From NCBI GenBank assembly GCA_030524135.1, contig JAUNHA010000021.1, positions 1-37,663 on the forward strand: a stretch of 37,663 bases of DNA, read 5' to 3'. Both the position numbers and the translations under genes were made by a program. The notes below the pieces were generated by a model. It was not told the origin of the DNA, did no database searches, and was given only the letters and a program-made list of their open reading frames with translations. Positions 26,035-34,622 of the stretch are shown one piece after another; within the stretch, counting starts at the first letter, position 1; every line of letters begins with the position of its first letter. The DNA comes from Eubacteriales bacterium. GTDB lineage: Bacteria > Bacillota > Clostridia > Lachnospirales > Lachnospiraceae.

Positions 26035-26052
26035 TTTTATATGCCTCCTTGT

Positions 26053-26072
26053 AAAACCGTGCTGATGCACGG
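26053..26072 (-). terminator. Possible weak terminator after prfC
   Basis: CCGTGC-ATCA-GCACGG on the minus strand, followed by TTTTAC, lies between the prfC stop (26133) and the dipeptidase ribosome site. The T-run is short, so reading through to the dipeptidase is likely. Confidence 0.4.
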
Positions 26073-26132
26073 AACCGATTATCTGCCTGTTTTCTCTCCC
26101 GAACGGGAAATGCCGTCCGTACTGCGCGTTTC

Positions 26133-27734
26133 TTAGCCGCGTCCAAACTCGGAAAGCTTAAGCCCCTCGTTTCTGTCAAGCACCATCTTGACGCTCCACT
26201 CATGCGCAAAGAGCAGAAGCGGGTTGTCCTTCAGGTCCTTTACCTTCTTCATATCGCTTGTACCGGAGATCTTATCGAGATTGATCTCCTGCGGGTTCTC
26301 CACCCAACGGATATATTCATAGGGGAGCTGTTCAAGCTTTACCTCTACATTATACTCGTTTTTCAGCCTGTAAGTCAAAACCTCAAACTGCAGCACGCCG
26401 ACCACCCCGACGATGATCTCCTCCATGCCCGTATTAAACTCCTGGAAGATCTGGATCGCGCCTTCCTGCGCGATCTGCATCACGCCCTTTAAGAACTGCT
26501 TGCGCTTCATGGTGTCCATCTGCCGCACTCTTGCGAAATGCTCCGGTGCAAACGTCGGGATACCCTCGTACTTAAATTTGGCATTGGAACTGCAGAGCGT
26601 GTCGCCTATGGAATAAATGCCCGGGTCAAATACGCCGATGATATCGCCCGCATACGCCTTTTCAATGATCTGGCGCTCGTCTGCCATCATCTGCGTCGGC
26701 ATCGTAAGCTTTATCTTCCTGCCGCCCTGCACGTGATTTACTTCCATTCCCGCCTCATACTCTCCCGAGCAGATGCGCATGAATGCGATACGGTCTCTGT
26801 GCGCCTTATTCATATTTGCCTGAATCTTGAAGACAAACGCAGAGAACTTTTCTTCCACGGGATCGATCTCTCCCTGGTCGCTCATGCGCGGAAGCGGCGG
26901 GGTCGTCATCGAAAGGAAATGCTTAAGGAACGGCTCCACGCCGAAGTTCGTAAGCGCCGAACCGAAGAATACCGGAGACAGCTTTCCCGCCTGCACCTTT
27001 TCAAGATCCAGCTCATCCGCCGCTCCGTCGAGAAGCTCGATATCCTCCATGAGCTTGTCATAATTCTGAAAGCCCACGATATCGGAAAGACCCGCGTCTT
27101 CAATATCATATTCGTGCGTTTCAAGCTCCTTTGCGCCGCCCATTTCTGCCTTAAAGGTAATGACCCTGCGGTCGCCGCGCTCATACACGCCCTTAAAGTT
27201 TTTGCCGCAGCCGATCGGCCAGTTTACCGGCGCCGTGTGGATGCCGAGCACTTCCTCGATCTCCGAAAGCAGTTCAAACGGATCCCTCGCCTCACGGTCA
27301 AACTTATTGATAAAGGTGAAGATCGGAATGCCGCGCATGACGCAGACCTTGAACAGCTTGATGGTCTGCGCCTCAACACCCTTCGAACCGTCAATGACCA
27401 TGACCGCGGAATCCGCAGCCATAAGCGTCCTGTAGGTATCCTCCGAGAAATCCTGGTGCCCCGGCGTATCCAGAATGTTGATGACCTTGCCGTCATACTG
27501 GAACTGCATCGCGGATGAAGTCACCGAAATACCTCTTTCCTTCTCGATCTCCATCCAGTCCGACACCGCGTGCTTTGCGGCTTTCCTTCCCTTTACGGTA
27601 CCCGCAAGATTGATCGCACCTCCGTAAAGCAGGAATTTCTCCGTAAGCGTCGTCTTTCCGGCGTCCGGGTGCGAAATGATCGCAAACGTCCTGCGGCGCT
27701 CAATTTCATTTTTAATCTCTGTCTGTTTTTCCAT
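26133..27734 (-). CDS. prfC: Peptide chain release factor 3
   Basis: A 533-residue translational GTPase. G1 is SHPDAGKTT (21-29), a GISVTSS switch I motif follows, G3 is DTPGHQDFSEDT and G4 is NKFDREARDP. The domain II and III sequences end in the RF3 C-terminal domain (RWVENPQEINLDKI and LLLFAHEWSVKM). RF3 recycles RF1/RF2 after termination. The start at 27734 lies 35 bases after the CD1871A-like gene. Confidence 0.96.
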   Translation of the reverse strand: MEKQTEIKNEIERRRTFAIISHPDAGKTTLTEKFLLYGGAINLAGTVKGRKAAKHAVSDWMEIEKERGISVTSSAMQFQYDGKVINILDTPGHQDFSEDTYRTLMAADSAVMVIDGSKGVEAQTIKLFKVCVMRGIPIFTFINKFDREARDPFELLSEIEEVLGIHTAPVNWPIGCGKNFKGVYERGDRRVITFKAEMGGAKELETHEYDIEDAGLSDIVGFQNYDKLMEDIELLDGAADELDLEKVQAGKLSPVFFGSALTNFGVEPFLKHFLSMTTPPLPRMSDQGEIDPVEEKFSAFVFKIQANMNKAHRDRIAFMRICSGEYEAGMEVNHVQGGRKIKLTMPTQMMADERQIIEKAYAGDIIGVFDPGIYSIGDTLCSSNAKFKYEGIPTFAPEHFARVRQMDTMKRKQFLKGVMQIAQEGAIQIFQEFNTGMEEIIVGVVGVLQFEVLTYRLKNEYNVEVKLEQLPYEYIRWVENPQEINLDKISGTSDMKKVKDLKDNPLLLFAHEWSVKMVLDRNEGLKLSEFGRG

Positions 27735-27769
27735 AACTCAATTCCGTTCTGTATTTCTGTTGTTTTTTA

Positions 27770-27961
27770 TCAGCCGATCCCGATGCATTCAAGGCAGATC
27801 GTGACGGCTTTCCGGTAAATAAGCTGCATCTCCCCGTTTGAGAAGCCGCAAAAAATCATAAACGCTGCCAGAAGAAGAACCGCCGTCCGCAGCAGTATGC
27901 GAACGCGTCTCTCTGAAGCGCTCCCCTTAATTCTGCTGCCCTGTTTTTTCAAGCTTTTCAT
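27770..27961 (-). CDS. CD1871A-family small CXXC membrane protein
   Basis: The start is ATG 27961, within the end of the TlpA gene (35-base overlap), preceded by GGAAGGTG 7 bases upstream. The 63-residue product has a basic N-terminus, one membrane helix (about 23-41) and a conserved tail KAVTICLECIGIG with a CLEC (CXXC) pair at 57 and 60. I recognise this as the CD1871A family, which is commonly found with thioredoxin-like and 4Fe-4S proteins in Clostridia; it probably relays electrons or disulfides at the membrane. No 4Fe-4S partner gene was seen here. Confidence 0.75.
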   Translation of the reverse strand: MKSLKKQGSRIKGSASERRVRILLRTAVLLLAAFMIFCGFSNGEMQLIYRKAVTICLECIGIG

Positions 27962-28670
27962 CAATGATCACCTTCCAGTTATCCGCAGAGCGGGATCCAA
28001 GCACCGGTTTTCCGATCATATTTCCCTGACTGTCCACAAACAGTGTAGTCGGAACGGACTGCGCCTGTCCGGACGCGACCAGGCTGTACGCAAAATCACC
28101 TGTCGGAATCAGGTGCAGATAATCCGCTCCGGTCTGCGTGATCAGCGATCTGGCTGTCTCTATCATCTCCGGATCCTCCGTAATTCTGCCGTCAGCTTCT
28201 ACCTTGAAGCCGTCCATCACGAGCCCGATGATCTGAAAGCTTTTTCCGGCTTCCTGATATTCTTTATTAAGCGCGCCGAGATCCGGCATCTCCTTCAGGC
28301 AGGGATTGCAGAAGGTGGCCCAGATGTTGACCATCGTCAGGTCACTGTCCGAAAGCACCGCCTCCGTCACTTCATTCCCGTCCGTGTCGTTTAAGGTGAA
28401 GCTGTGAAAAATATCCTCAAACGGCGTAATCTCAGGCGTATATGTTTCACCGGTACCGCCGTCCGCCGCTTCCGTTTCCGTTCCCGTTTCGCCTGCTGTC
28501 TGCTCCTCCGCCAGCGAAGCGGTCTCTGTTTCTGCTGCCGGCTTGCCGTCTGACGCGGCAGTCTTTGCACCGCAGGCAGAAAGAGAAAGCAAGAGCGCCG
28601 CGGCTGCAGCAGCCGCCGTACCTCTTACTGTTCCCGCGCTCCGTTTATTATTTCCGGTCTGTTTTCTCAT
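27927..28670 (-). CDS. TlpA-like thioredoxin-fold lipoprotein
   Basis: A 247-residue lipoprotein with lipobox LSAC (Cys33), a Thr/Glu-rich linker of some 50 residues, and a TlpA/ResA-like thioredoxin domain (about 85-245). The domain carries the redox pair CNPC (121-124) in NIWATFCNPCLKEMPDL and a later cis-Pro loop near AQSVPTTLFVDSQG. It acts outside the membrane as a disulfide reductase or oxidase. The start is coupled to the coaBC end (GGAGAG overlaps it, one-base gap), and the CD1871A-like gene overlaps its 3' end. Confidence 0.88.
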   Translation of the reverse strand: MRKQTGNNKRSAGTVRGTAAAAAAALLLSLSACGAKTAASDGKPAAETETASLAEEQTAGETGTETEAADGGTGETYTPEITPFEDIFHSFTLNDTDGNEVTEAVLSDSDLTMVNIWATFCNPCLKEMPDLGALNKEYQEAGKSFQIIGLVMDGFKVEADGRITEDPEMIETARSLITQTGADYLHLIPTGDFAYSLVASGQAQSVPTTLFVDSQGNMIGKPVLGSRSADNWKVIIDEKLEKTGQQN

Positions 28671-28671
28671 A

Positions 28672-29964
28672 TCAGTTCTCTCCGTTTATTCCAAAGGCAG
28701 CATCCAGTACGCAATGCGCCGTCTCCTCTTTTGAGAGGATCGGCAGCCCCTTTTCTCCGTTTTGATCGATCAGTGTTACGATATTGGTATCCGTTCCAAA
28801 TCCCGCACCGGGCTCCTTCAGATTATTCGCAACGATCAGATCCGCATGCTTTTCCCGGAGCTTTTTGCGCGAGTTCTCTACAAGATCCCTTGTCTCCATG
28901 GAAAAGCCGACAAGCACCTGACCGGGCTCCTTATGAGCGCCAAGCCAGGACAGCACGTCCTCCGTGCGCTTTAATCTGAGCGTGTAGATCTCCTGTCCGG
29001 ACTCATCCGTCTCCGGCTGCATCTGCGTTTTTTTCAGTTTTTCATCTGCCGGATATGCAGGGGTAAAATCCGCAACGGCCGCGGCCATTATAACACAGTC
29101 CGCCCCTCTGCTCTCCGCTTTTACCGCTTCCGCAAGCTGTACCGCGGAGCGTATCCTGACGCGGCGTACCCCGGCGGGCATCAGCACCGCTTCCGGACTG
29201 CTTCCGGTTCCGGTTCCGCACAGCAGCGCGTTTTCAACGCCGTCCCCCGCCTCCTGTACATGACCGCTGATCAGTACAACACAGGCGCCGCGCTGCGCTG
29301 CCGCCTTTGCAAGCGCATATCCCATCTTTCCGCTGGAGTGATTTGTGAGAAAACGCACGGGATCGAGCGCTTCCTCCGTAGGTCCGGCAGTGATCACGAT
29401 CTTTTTGCCTGAAAGATCCTTTTTGCAGCCGATCATGTATTCGATCTGACGGTAAATGACGGACGGCTCCGGCATCTTTCCCTTTGCGGAAAGCCCCTCT
29501 GCCAGATGCCCGGTATCCGGCTCCAGAAGCGTAATGCCGCGCTTTTTCAAAAGTGCAAGATTGTCCACGGTCGCCGGATTGTCATACATATTGACATTCA
29601 TTGCCGGTACGATCAGCTTTGGACAGGTACAGGCAAGAAAGGTCGAGGTCAGCATGTCGTCAGCGATCCCGCAGGCAAGCTTCGCAATGAGATTCGCCGT
29701 AGCCGGCGCCGCAACAAACAGGTCTGCAAGGTGCGCAAGCCGGATATGCGGGATCAGGAATTCGGATGATTCAAAGGTGTCCGTGATCACACGATGTCCC
29801 GAAAGCGCCTCAAAGGTCGCCGCACCCACAAATTCCTTTGCGTGCTCTGTCATCAGCACGTAAACGTCCGCTCCGCCCTGTTTCAGCGCGGAACAGAGCG
29901 CCGCAGCCTTATATGCCGCGATTCCTCCGCTCACGCCGAGGATGACCGTTTTTCCGTTCAGCAT
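28672..29964 (-). CDS. coaBC: CoaBC, phosphopantothenoylcysteine synthetase/decarboxylase
   Basis: The start is ATG 29964, 7 bases after AAGGAG; the frame extending to 29994 overlaps coaX and has no site. The 430-residue bifunctional enzyme has the CoaC flavoprotein half (about 1-180) with catalytic His73 in IPHIRLAH and PAMN (120-123), then the CoaB half with ITAGPTEE near 191-198 and NHSSGKMG. It makes 4'-phosphopantetheine for CoA. CoaB carries an unusual Gly/Thr-rich insert of about 22-26 residues (about 236-262). It follows coaX by four bases. Confidence 0.94.
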   Translation of the reverse strand: MLNGKTVILGVSGGIAAYKAAALCSALKQGGADVYVLMTEHAKEFVGAATFEALSGHRVITDTFESSEFLIPHIRLAHLADLFVAAPATANLIAKLACGIADDMLTSTFLACTCPKLIVPAMNVNMYDNPATVDNLALLKKRGITLLEPDTGHLAEGLSAKGKMPEPSVIYRQIEYMIGCKKDLSGKKIVITAGPTEEALDPVRFLTNHSSGKMGYALAKAAAQRGACVVLISGHVQEAGDGVENALLCGTGTGSSPEAVLMPAGVRRVRIRSAVQLAEAVKAESRGADCVIMAAAVADFTPAYPADEKLKKTQMQPETDESGQEIYTLRLKRTEDVLSWLGAHKEPGQVLVGFSMETRDLVENSRKKLREKHADLIVANNLKEPGAGFGTDTNIVTLIDQNGEKGLPILSKEETAHCVLDAAFGINGEN

Positions 29965-29968
29965 AGCC

Positions 29969-30754
29969 TTACTCCTTTTCCGGCAGTTTTTCATTCTGCC
30001 TGTACAGCGCCAGAAGCCCCTTCATCAGAAGCTTGTCGTCCATTACGATCTTATGCCTGCAAAGCGGCACGACAAAACGCGCAAGCCCGCCCGTCGCAAC
30101 AACGCTGCAGCGCTCTCCAAGCTCCTCCTCCATACGGCTGATGATGCCGTCGATCTGTCCGGCATTTCCGTACAGAATACCGCTCCGCATACATTCGACC
30201 GTCTCATTTGCGATCACTCTGCCCGGGCTTTCCAGGCTGATGGACGGGAGCTGCGCCGTATTTGCAGACAACGATCCGAGGGAGACCTTAAGTCCCGGCA
30301 GAATCACGCCGCCAAGATAGCGTCTGTCGCGCGCAAGCACCGTGATCGTCGTTGCCGTACCCATATTTACCACAATGACCGGTTCACTGTAATGCAGATA
30401 TGCCGCCTCGAGCCCTGCAAGCAGATCCGCGCCGATTTTCTCCGGATACTGCATCGCGTCCAGGCGGATATGCATCTTCAGCCTGTTTGATACGATCATC
30501 GGCTGCTTCCCCAACACCTTCCGGACCGCCGAGGAGAGCGTCCCTGTGAGCGGCGGTACGACAGAGGAAAGGATCGCGCCTTCGATCAGCGCCTTATCAA
30601 TGCCATGGAAGGTAAGAATGGCCATGATATCCATCGCATACTCCATGCTTGTCTTATCCCGCGCCGTCGTAACGCGTTCTTCTATAATATGTTCCTCATC
30701 CTTCACAACACCGATCTTGATGTTGGAGTTTCCCATATCGATTGCCAAAAGCAT
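29969..30754 (-). CDS. coaX: Type III pantothenate kinase CoaX
   Basis: A 261-residue ASKHA-fold kinase of the CoaX type: the phosphate motif AIDMGNSNIKIGVV at the N-terminus, the MGTATTITVL motif near 131, and the GGVILPGLKVS segment. It phosphorylates pantothenate, is resistant to CoA feedback in the family, and needs a monovalent cation. First gene of the coaX-coaBC pair, with its own promoter. Confidence 0.95.
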   Translation of the reverse strand: MLLAIDMGNSNIKIGVVKDEEHIIEERVTTARDKTSMEYAMDIMAILTFHGIDKALIEGAILSSVVPPLTGTLSSAVRKVLGKQPMIVSNRLKMHIRLDAMQYPEKIGADLLAGLEAAYLHYSEPVIVVNMGTATTITVLARDRRYLGGVILPGLKVSLGSLSANTAQLPSISLESPGRVIANETVECMRSGILYGNAGQIDGIISRMEEELGERCSVVATGGLARFVVPLCRHKIVMDDKLLMKGLLALYRQNEKLPEKE

Positions 30755-30806
30755 ATTTATTTTCTCCCGTCTTCCTTACAAGCTGTCCTCTGCTCTCAGT
30801 TTGTCT

Positions 30807-30835
30807 ATTATAGCAGATAACCGAAGCTCTGAAAA
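30807..30835 (-). promoter_or_regulatory. Predicted promoter of the coaX operon
   Basis: TTTTCA (30830-30835), a 17-base spacer and a perfect TATAAT (30807-30812) on the minus strand, 53 bases upstream of coaX and just after the terminator of the transketolase unit. It may serve the whole run down to yqeG. Confidence 0.65.
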
Positions 30836-30864
30836 GAAAGACCCGCAGGAAAAACCAAAATGAA

Positions 30865-30949
30865 AATCAAAAAGGAAGCGATGTTTCCGCTCCCGCAGGG
30901 AAGCTCCGGCATGATGCCGGACCGCTTCCTGGAACAGTTACATCGCTTC
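30865..30949 (-). terminator. Large nested hairpin terminator of the transketolase unit
   Basis: On the minus strand a perfect 10-base outer stem (GAAGCGATGT at 30949-30940 and ACATCGCTTC at 30884-30875) encloses an inner hairpin. The inner arms are GGAAGC, two unpaired bases, TCCGGC, loop ATCAT, GCCGGA, GCTTCC. Single-stranded joints of 10 and 14 bases lie between outer and inner stems. CTTTTTGATTTTCATTTTGG follows. The T-rich tail makes it a terminator, but the architecture is much larger than usual. Confidence 0.7.
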
Positions 30950-30970
30950 ATTTGTATTTTGCCGTAATCC

Positions 30971-31261
30971 TTAGTTGATTTCGATCTTTACAGCTTCTTC
31001 CGGGAAGAAGGAGTTTCTCAGATCATAAATGTTGTGGTGCGTATAGTCACGCAGCGCACGGTCTCCGAGAAAATAGTTGCGCTGATACTTGCCTTCCTTG
31101 ACGAGAAGCCAGTTCTCGCGATCCCAGGTAAGATATCCGTCCGCATCCGTACGCGGCTTGTCAAATACCAGATCGACCTGACGATTTGAATCAATGAACT
31201 TTACAAGCTCGTCCTCATTTACTTCGATTTCCTTCTTGGCCTGAACATCATAAGCCTTCAT
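30971..31261 (-). CDS. Hypothetical protein, 96 aa, downstream of transketolase
   Basis: The start is ATG 31261, with GGGGAGGAA 7 to 8 bases upstream. The 96-residue product has no signal or membrane segment. It opens MKAYDVQAKKEIEVNEDE, then a LVKFIDSNRQVDLVFDKP stretch, and ends with an aromatic-rich half (GYLTWDRENWLLVKEG, QRNYFLGDRALRDYTHHN). I do not recognise the family. It is 25 bases after tkt and before the terminator, so it is the second gene of that transcript. Confidence 0.7.
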   Translation of the reverse strand: MKAYDVQAKKEIEVNEDELVKFIDSNRQVDLVFDKPRTDADGYLTWDRENWLLVKEGKYQRNYFLGDRALRDYTHHNIYDLRNSFFPEEAVKIEIN

Positions 31262-31286
31262 AATATAATTCCTCCCCAATCTTTCT

Positions 31287-33272
31287 TTATAGTACAGACT
31301 TTACAGTCTCTGCTACCTTTTCCACGGTAAATCCAAACTTATCAAACAGTTTTGCCGCCGGTGCAGATGCGCCGAAGCCATGCATCGTCACATACGCGCC
31401 GTCAAGGCCGACATACTTCCCCCATCCGAAGTCGCTGAGCGCTTCTACCGCAACACGCTTTCTGACTGCCTTCGGAAGTACCTTTTCCTTATATTCCGCA
31501 TCCTGATACTCGAAGAGATCCATGCACGGAACGGAAACAACCCTGACATCCACGCCTTCCGCAGCGAGCGCCTCCTTTGCCTCAAGGCAGAGGGAAACCT
31601 CAGAGCCGGAAGCCATCAGGATCGCATCCGGTGTCTCCTTCTTCGAATCGGCAATGATGTATGCGCCCTTCAGTGCGCCCTCACGGCAGGATCCCGCAAG
31701 CTGCGGCAGATTCTGTCTGGAAAGCGCAAGCGCCGTCGGATGCTCCTTTGAAGTAAGCGCCGCATACCATGCAGCCGCCGTCTCCGTATAATCCGCCGGA
31801 CGGAACAGATGCACGCCCGGTGTCGCACGGAGCATAGCCGCCTGCTCGATCGGCTCATGCGTCGGGCCGTCTTCACCGACACCGATGCTGTCGTGTGTCA
31901 GTACATAGATTGCCGGAAGCTTCATCAGCGCAGCCAGCCTGATCATCGGCTTCATATAATCACTGAATACGAAGAAGGTCGAACAGAAGCCCTTAAGACC
32001 TCCATGCAGCAGGATACCGTTGAGCTCAGCCGTCATGCAGAGCTCGCGAATGCCGTAATGGAGATTTCTGCCGCCGTAATTATCCTTATCAAAATCGCCC
32101 TCATCCTTCATATAGGTCTTGTTGGACGGTGCGAGGTCAGCGGAACCGCCGATCAGATTCGGAAGCAGATCCTTCACCTTTCCGATCACATCGCCGGAAA
32201 CGGCTCTCGTTGCGACCGCCTTATCCGGAACTTCCCAGAGCTTTTCGTCATTCCAGAGCTTTTCCGCGGCATTTTCATCGAAATACTGATCCCAGAGCGC
32301 CTTTAACTCCGGATACTTTGCAGCATACTCTGCAAACATCGCATTCCACTTCTCTTCCGCCGCACGGCCAGCATCTGTTGCTTCCTTACAGTGCGCATAG
32401 ACCTCGTCCGGAACCGCAAAAGCCTCCTGGGATGCCCAGCCGAGATTTTCACGGAGTGCCTTTATATTTTCCTCACCAAGCGGCTCGCCGTGCGAGGACG
32501 CGCTGTCCTGCTTTGCGGAGGCATAACCGATATGCGTGTGAATCTTGATGAAGGATGGTCTGGTCTTGTCGGCTTTTGCTTCCTCGATTGCCTTTCCAAG
32601 GGCATCAAGATCATTTCCGTCAGCCACTTCAAGCACCTGGAAGCCAAATGCTGCCATACGCGCAGAAACATCCTCGGTAAATGCGAGATCCGTGCTGCCT
32701 TCAATCGTGATATTGTTGCAGTCGTAAAGCACGATCAGCTTTGAAAGCCCCAGCGTGCCCGCATGGGAGAATGCCTCATAGTTGATGCCCTCCTGCATGC
32801 AGCCGTCGCCGCCAAGCACGAAGGTATAATGATCGATCACCGGATAGCCGTCTTTGTTAAATACGGCTGCCATATGCGCTTCCGCCATCGCCATGCCGAC
32901 AGCCATCGCAGTGCCTGCTCCGAGCGGTCCGGTCGTGGCTTCAACGCCTGTCGTATGGCCGTACTCCGGATGTCCCGGTGTAAGAGAGCCAAGCTGACGG
33001 AACTGCATCATATCTTCTCTGGTCAGGCCGTAGCCAAACAGATGCAGGAGCGAATAAAGCATTGCGGAACCATGTCCTGCTGAAAGAATAAATCTGTCTC
33101 TGTTGATCCAGTCAGAATGTTCCGGATTATGGTTCATGTGATGCGCCCAGAGCTCATAGCCGATCGGCGCTGCGCCGAGGCAGATGCCCGGGTGCCCGGA
33201 ATTGGCCTTCTGTACCGCATCCACTGACAGGATTCTGACTGCGTTTACGCATTGTGTATCAAGTGTGTTCAT
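31287..33272 (-). CDS. tkt: Transketolase
   Basis: The start is ATG 33272, behind GGGGAGG; eight codons further upstream are in frame but overlap the ribosome site. The 661-residue enzyme has GHPG (26-29) at the substrate channel, the ThDP-binding GGDGCMQEGINYEAFSHAG and a DCNNITIEG loop. The second half has GGSADLAPSN, the GIRE segment (HYGIRELCM) and HDSIGVGEDGPTHEPIEQ. It works in the non-oxidative pentose phosphate pathway. It has its own promoter and is followed by the 96-residue unknown gene. Confidence 0.96.
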   Translation of the reverse strand: MNTLDTQCVNAVRILSVDAVQKANSGHPGICLGAAPIGYELWAHHMNHNPEHSDWINRDRFILSAGHGSAMLYSLLHLFGYGLTREDMMQFRQLGSLTPGHPEYGHTTGVEATTGPLGAGTAMAVGMAMAEAHMAAVFNKDGYPVIDHYTFVLGGDGCMQEGINYEAFSHAGTLGLSKLIVLYDCNNITIEGSTDLAFTEDVSARMAAFGFQVLEVADGNDLDALGKAIEEAKADKTRPSFIKIHTHIGYASAKQDSASSHGEPLGEENIKALRENLGWASQEAFAVPDEVYAHCKEATDAGRAAEEKWNAMFAEYAAKYPELKALWDQYFDENAAEKLWNDEKLWEVPDKAVATRAVSGDVIGKVKDLLPNLIGGSADLAPSNKTYMKDEGDFDKDNYGGRNLHYGIRELCMTAELNGILLHGGLKGFCSTFFVFSDYMKPMIRLAALMKLPAIYVLTHDSIGVGEDGPTHEPIEQAAMLRATPGVHLFRPADYTETAAAWYAALTSKEHPTALALSRQNLPQLAGSCREGALKGAYIIADSKKETPDAILMASGSEVSLCLEAKEALAAEGVDVRVVSVPCMDLFEYQDAEYKEKVLPKAVRKRVAVEALSDFGWGKYVGLDGAYVTMHGFGASAPAAKLFDKFGFTVEKVAETVKSVL

Positions 33273-33344
33273 TTGTGTTTCCTCCCCACAAATCATTTCT
33301 GCCCTTCGCCCTGCGGGCCCGGCTCGTTTGATTCACTGTTTTTT

Positions 33345-33373
33345 ATTGTAGCACATAAAAAAGCGGAATGAAA
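33345..33373 (-). promoter_or_regulatory. Predicted tkt promoter
   Basis: TACAAT (33345-33350) with an extended TGC just upstream on the minus strand; the -35 region TTTCAT (33368-33373) is weak. It gives a leader of about 65 bases rich in GGGC repeats. Confidence 0.45.
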
Positions 33374-33383
33374 GTATCCCATG

Positions 33384-34016
33384 TTATCGCGTTTTCAAAA
33401 AATCGAGTTCTTTCTGCGCGGCTTCATCATCCGCATACTGATTCAGATAGGCATCAAAGGCATCTTCCGCCTCCGAAAAACGTCCCAGATATTCAAGGCA
33501 GACAGCCCGGTTAAAATACGCAGTCCTTCCGACCATGCCTCCGTTCAGATCAGAAAGCAACTCCAGACTGTCATATGCCTCCTGGTAGGATCCCGCTTCC
33601 ATCAGTTCTGCCGCCTCGGAGAGCCGGTCGATCCCCGTGATCTCCGCAAGGATCTCCTGGTAATGCCACTGATTATCAGCATTTTTGTCGAGTTCGGAAA
33701 GCACCTCATAGCTGTGTCTTGCATCCTCAAACTGATTGAGGCGCACCTCGCATTCCGCACGATATTTTACAATATCATACTGAAGCTCGGAAACCTGTCC
33801 GTTCGATGCCTCGAGCGCCTCGGCAAACCGCTGCTTTGCGCCCTCATAATCTCCCGCGCGCATCGCTTCTATCCCGAGGTCCCGAAGCTCATACTTATTC
33901 ATCTGTCTTCCGCAGCCCGAAAGCAGCGCGCACAGGGCGATTCCCAAAAGCATCCGCACCGGGGGATGCTTTCTGCCGCCGTTTTCCGCACGTTTCGGAT
34001 CGTTCGTTTTTTTCAT
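33384..34016 (-). CDS. TPR-repeat lipoprotein
   Basis: A 210-residue lipoprotein: basic N-terminus, hydrophobic stretch and lipobox LLSGC with Cys35. It is followed by helical tetratricopeptide units (for example AMRAGDYEGAKQRFAEALEA near 50-70, NQFEDARHSYEVLSEL near 97-112, AGSYQEAYDSLELL and LGRFSEAEDAFDAYL). It is exposed on the outer membrane face and is likely a protein-binding scaffold; partner unknown. It follows the dUTPase gene by 15 bases. Confidence 0.85.
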   Translation of the reverse strand: MKKTNDPKRAENGGRKHPPVRMLLGIALCALLSGCGRQMNKYELRDLGIEAMRAGDYEGAKQRFAEALEASNGQVSELQYDIVKYRAECEVRLNQFEDARHSYEVLSELDKNADNQWHYQEILAEITGIDRLSEAAELMEAGSYQEAYDSLELLSDLNGGMVGRTAYFNRAVCLEYLGRFSEAEDAFDAYLNQYADDEAAQKELDFLKTR

Positions 34017-34031
34017 TTCCTCTGATATTCC

Positions 34032-34568
34032 TTATCTCACCACATCCGTACTGCCGAAACCGCCGTTTCTAAGAGAAGCGCAGTCATCGTCTTCCGTAAT
34101 GCCATACATAACAAAAATTCCCTGTGCAAACGCCTGACCCGCTTTGATCTCTACGGTCTTTCCTTCCGGATTGGAATTTATGATCTTGATAAAAATATGC
34201 CCCTCATTATCGGAGTAATAATAATCGCTGTCGATCACGCCCACGGTGTTATTGAGTTCCAGCTTATACTTGAATCCAAGCGAGCTTCTCGGTACGATCA
34301 GAAGCACCCAGCCGTCGCTCATCTCCACGCGCATGCCCGTGGGAATCTTAATGCTTTCTCCCGGTTTCAGGCATACGTCGACCGGCGTATAAAAATCATA
34401 GCCCGCGGATCCTGCCGTTGCGCGCTTCGGAATTTTCAGCTCCCTGTAAAGCGTTTCCGCCTGTACGCGAAGTCCCTCTGCCCCGAGCTCTGTTCCTTCA
34501 AACGCGCCGCACCAGTCCTTAATCCATCTCGCTTCTGTCACCGGTGAAAATTTTGCAATCCGTTCCAT
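34032..34568 (-). CDS. dut: dUTP diphosphatase
   Basis: The start is ATG 34568, with GAGG 5 to 6 bases upstream. The 178-residue product has all five trimeric dUTPase motifs: AGYDFY (55-60), PRSSLG (93-98), NTVGVIDSDY (107-116), FAQGIF (147-152) and NGGFGSTD (168-175). The nucleophile-orienting Asp is Asp113 in GVIDSD. It removes dUTP to make dUMP. An N-terminal extension of about 40 residues makes it longer than the 145-150 residues usual. It lies 54 bases after scpB. Confidence 0.93.
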   Translation of the reverse strand: MERIAKFSPVTEARWIKDWCGAFEGTELGAEGLRVQAETLYRELKIPKRATAGSAGYDFYTPVDVCLKPGESIKIPTGMRVEMSDGWVLLIVPRSSLGFKYKLELNNTVGVIDSDYYYSDNEGHIFIKIINSNPEGKTVEIKAGQAFAQGIFVMYGITEDDDCASLRNGGFGSTDVVR

Positions 34569-34622
34569 TCTTTCCTCTTTTCCAGTCGATATCGTGCGGC
34601 AGTTCCGCACATCTTAAGCTGC

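Noticed and set aside
26538-27518. Plus-strand open frame of 326 codons opposite prfC
   Set aside because: Mirrors the codon pattern of prfC; no motif and no start signal.
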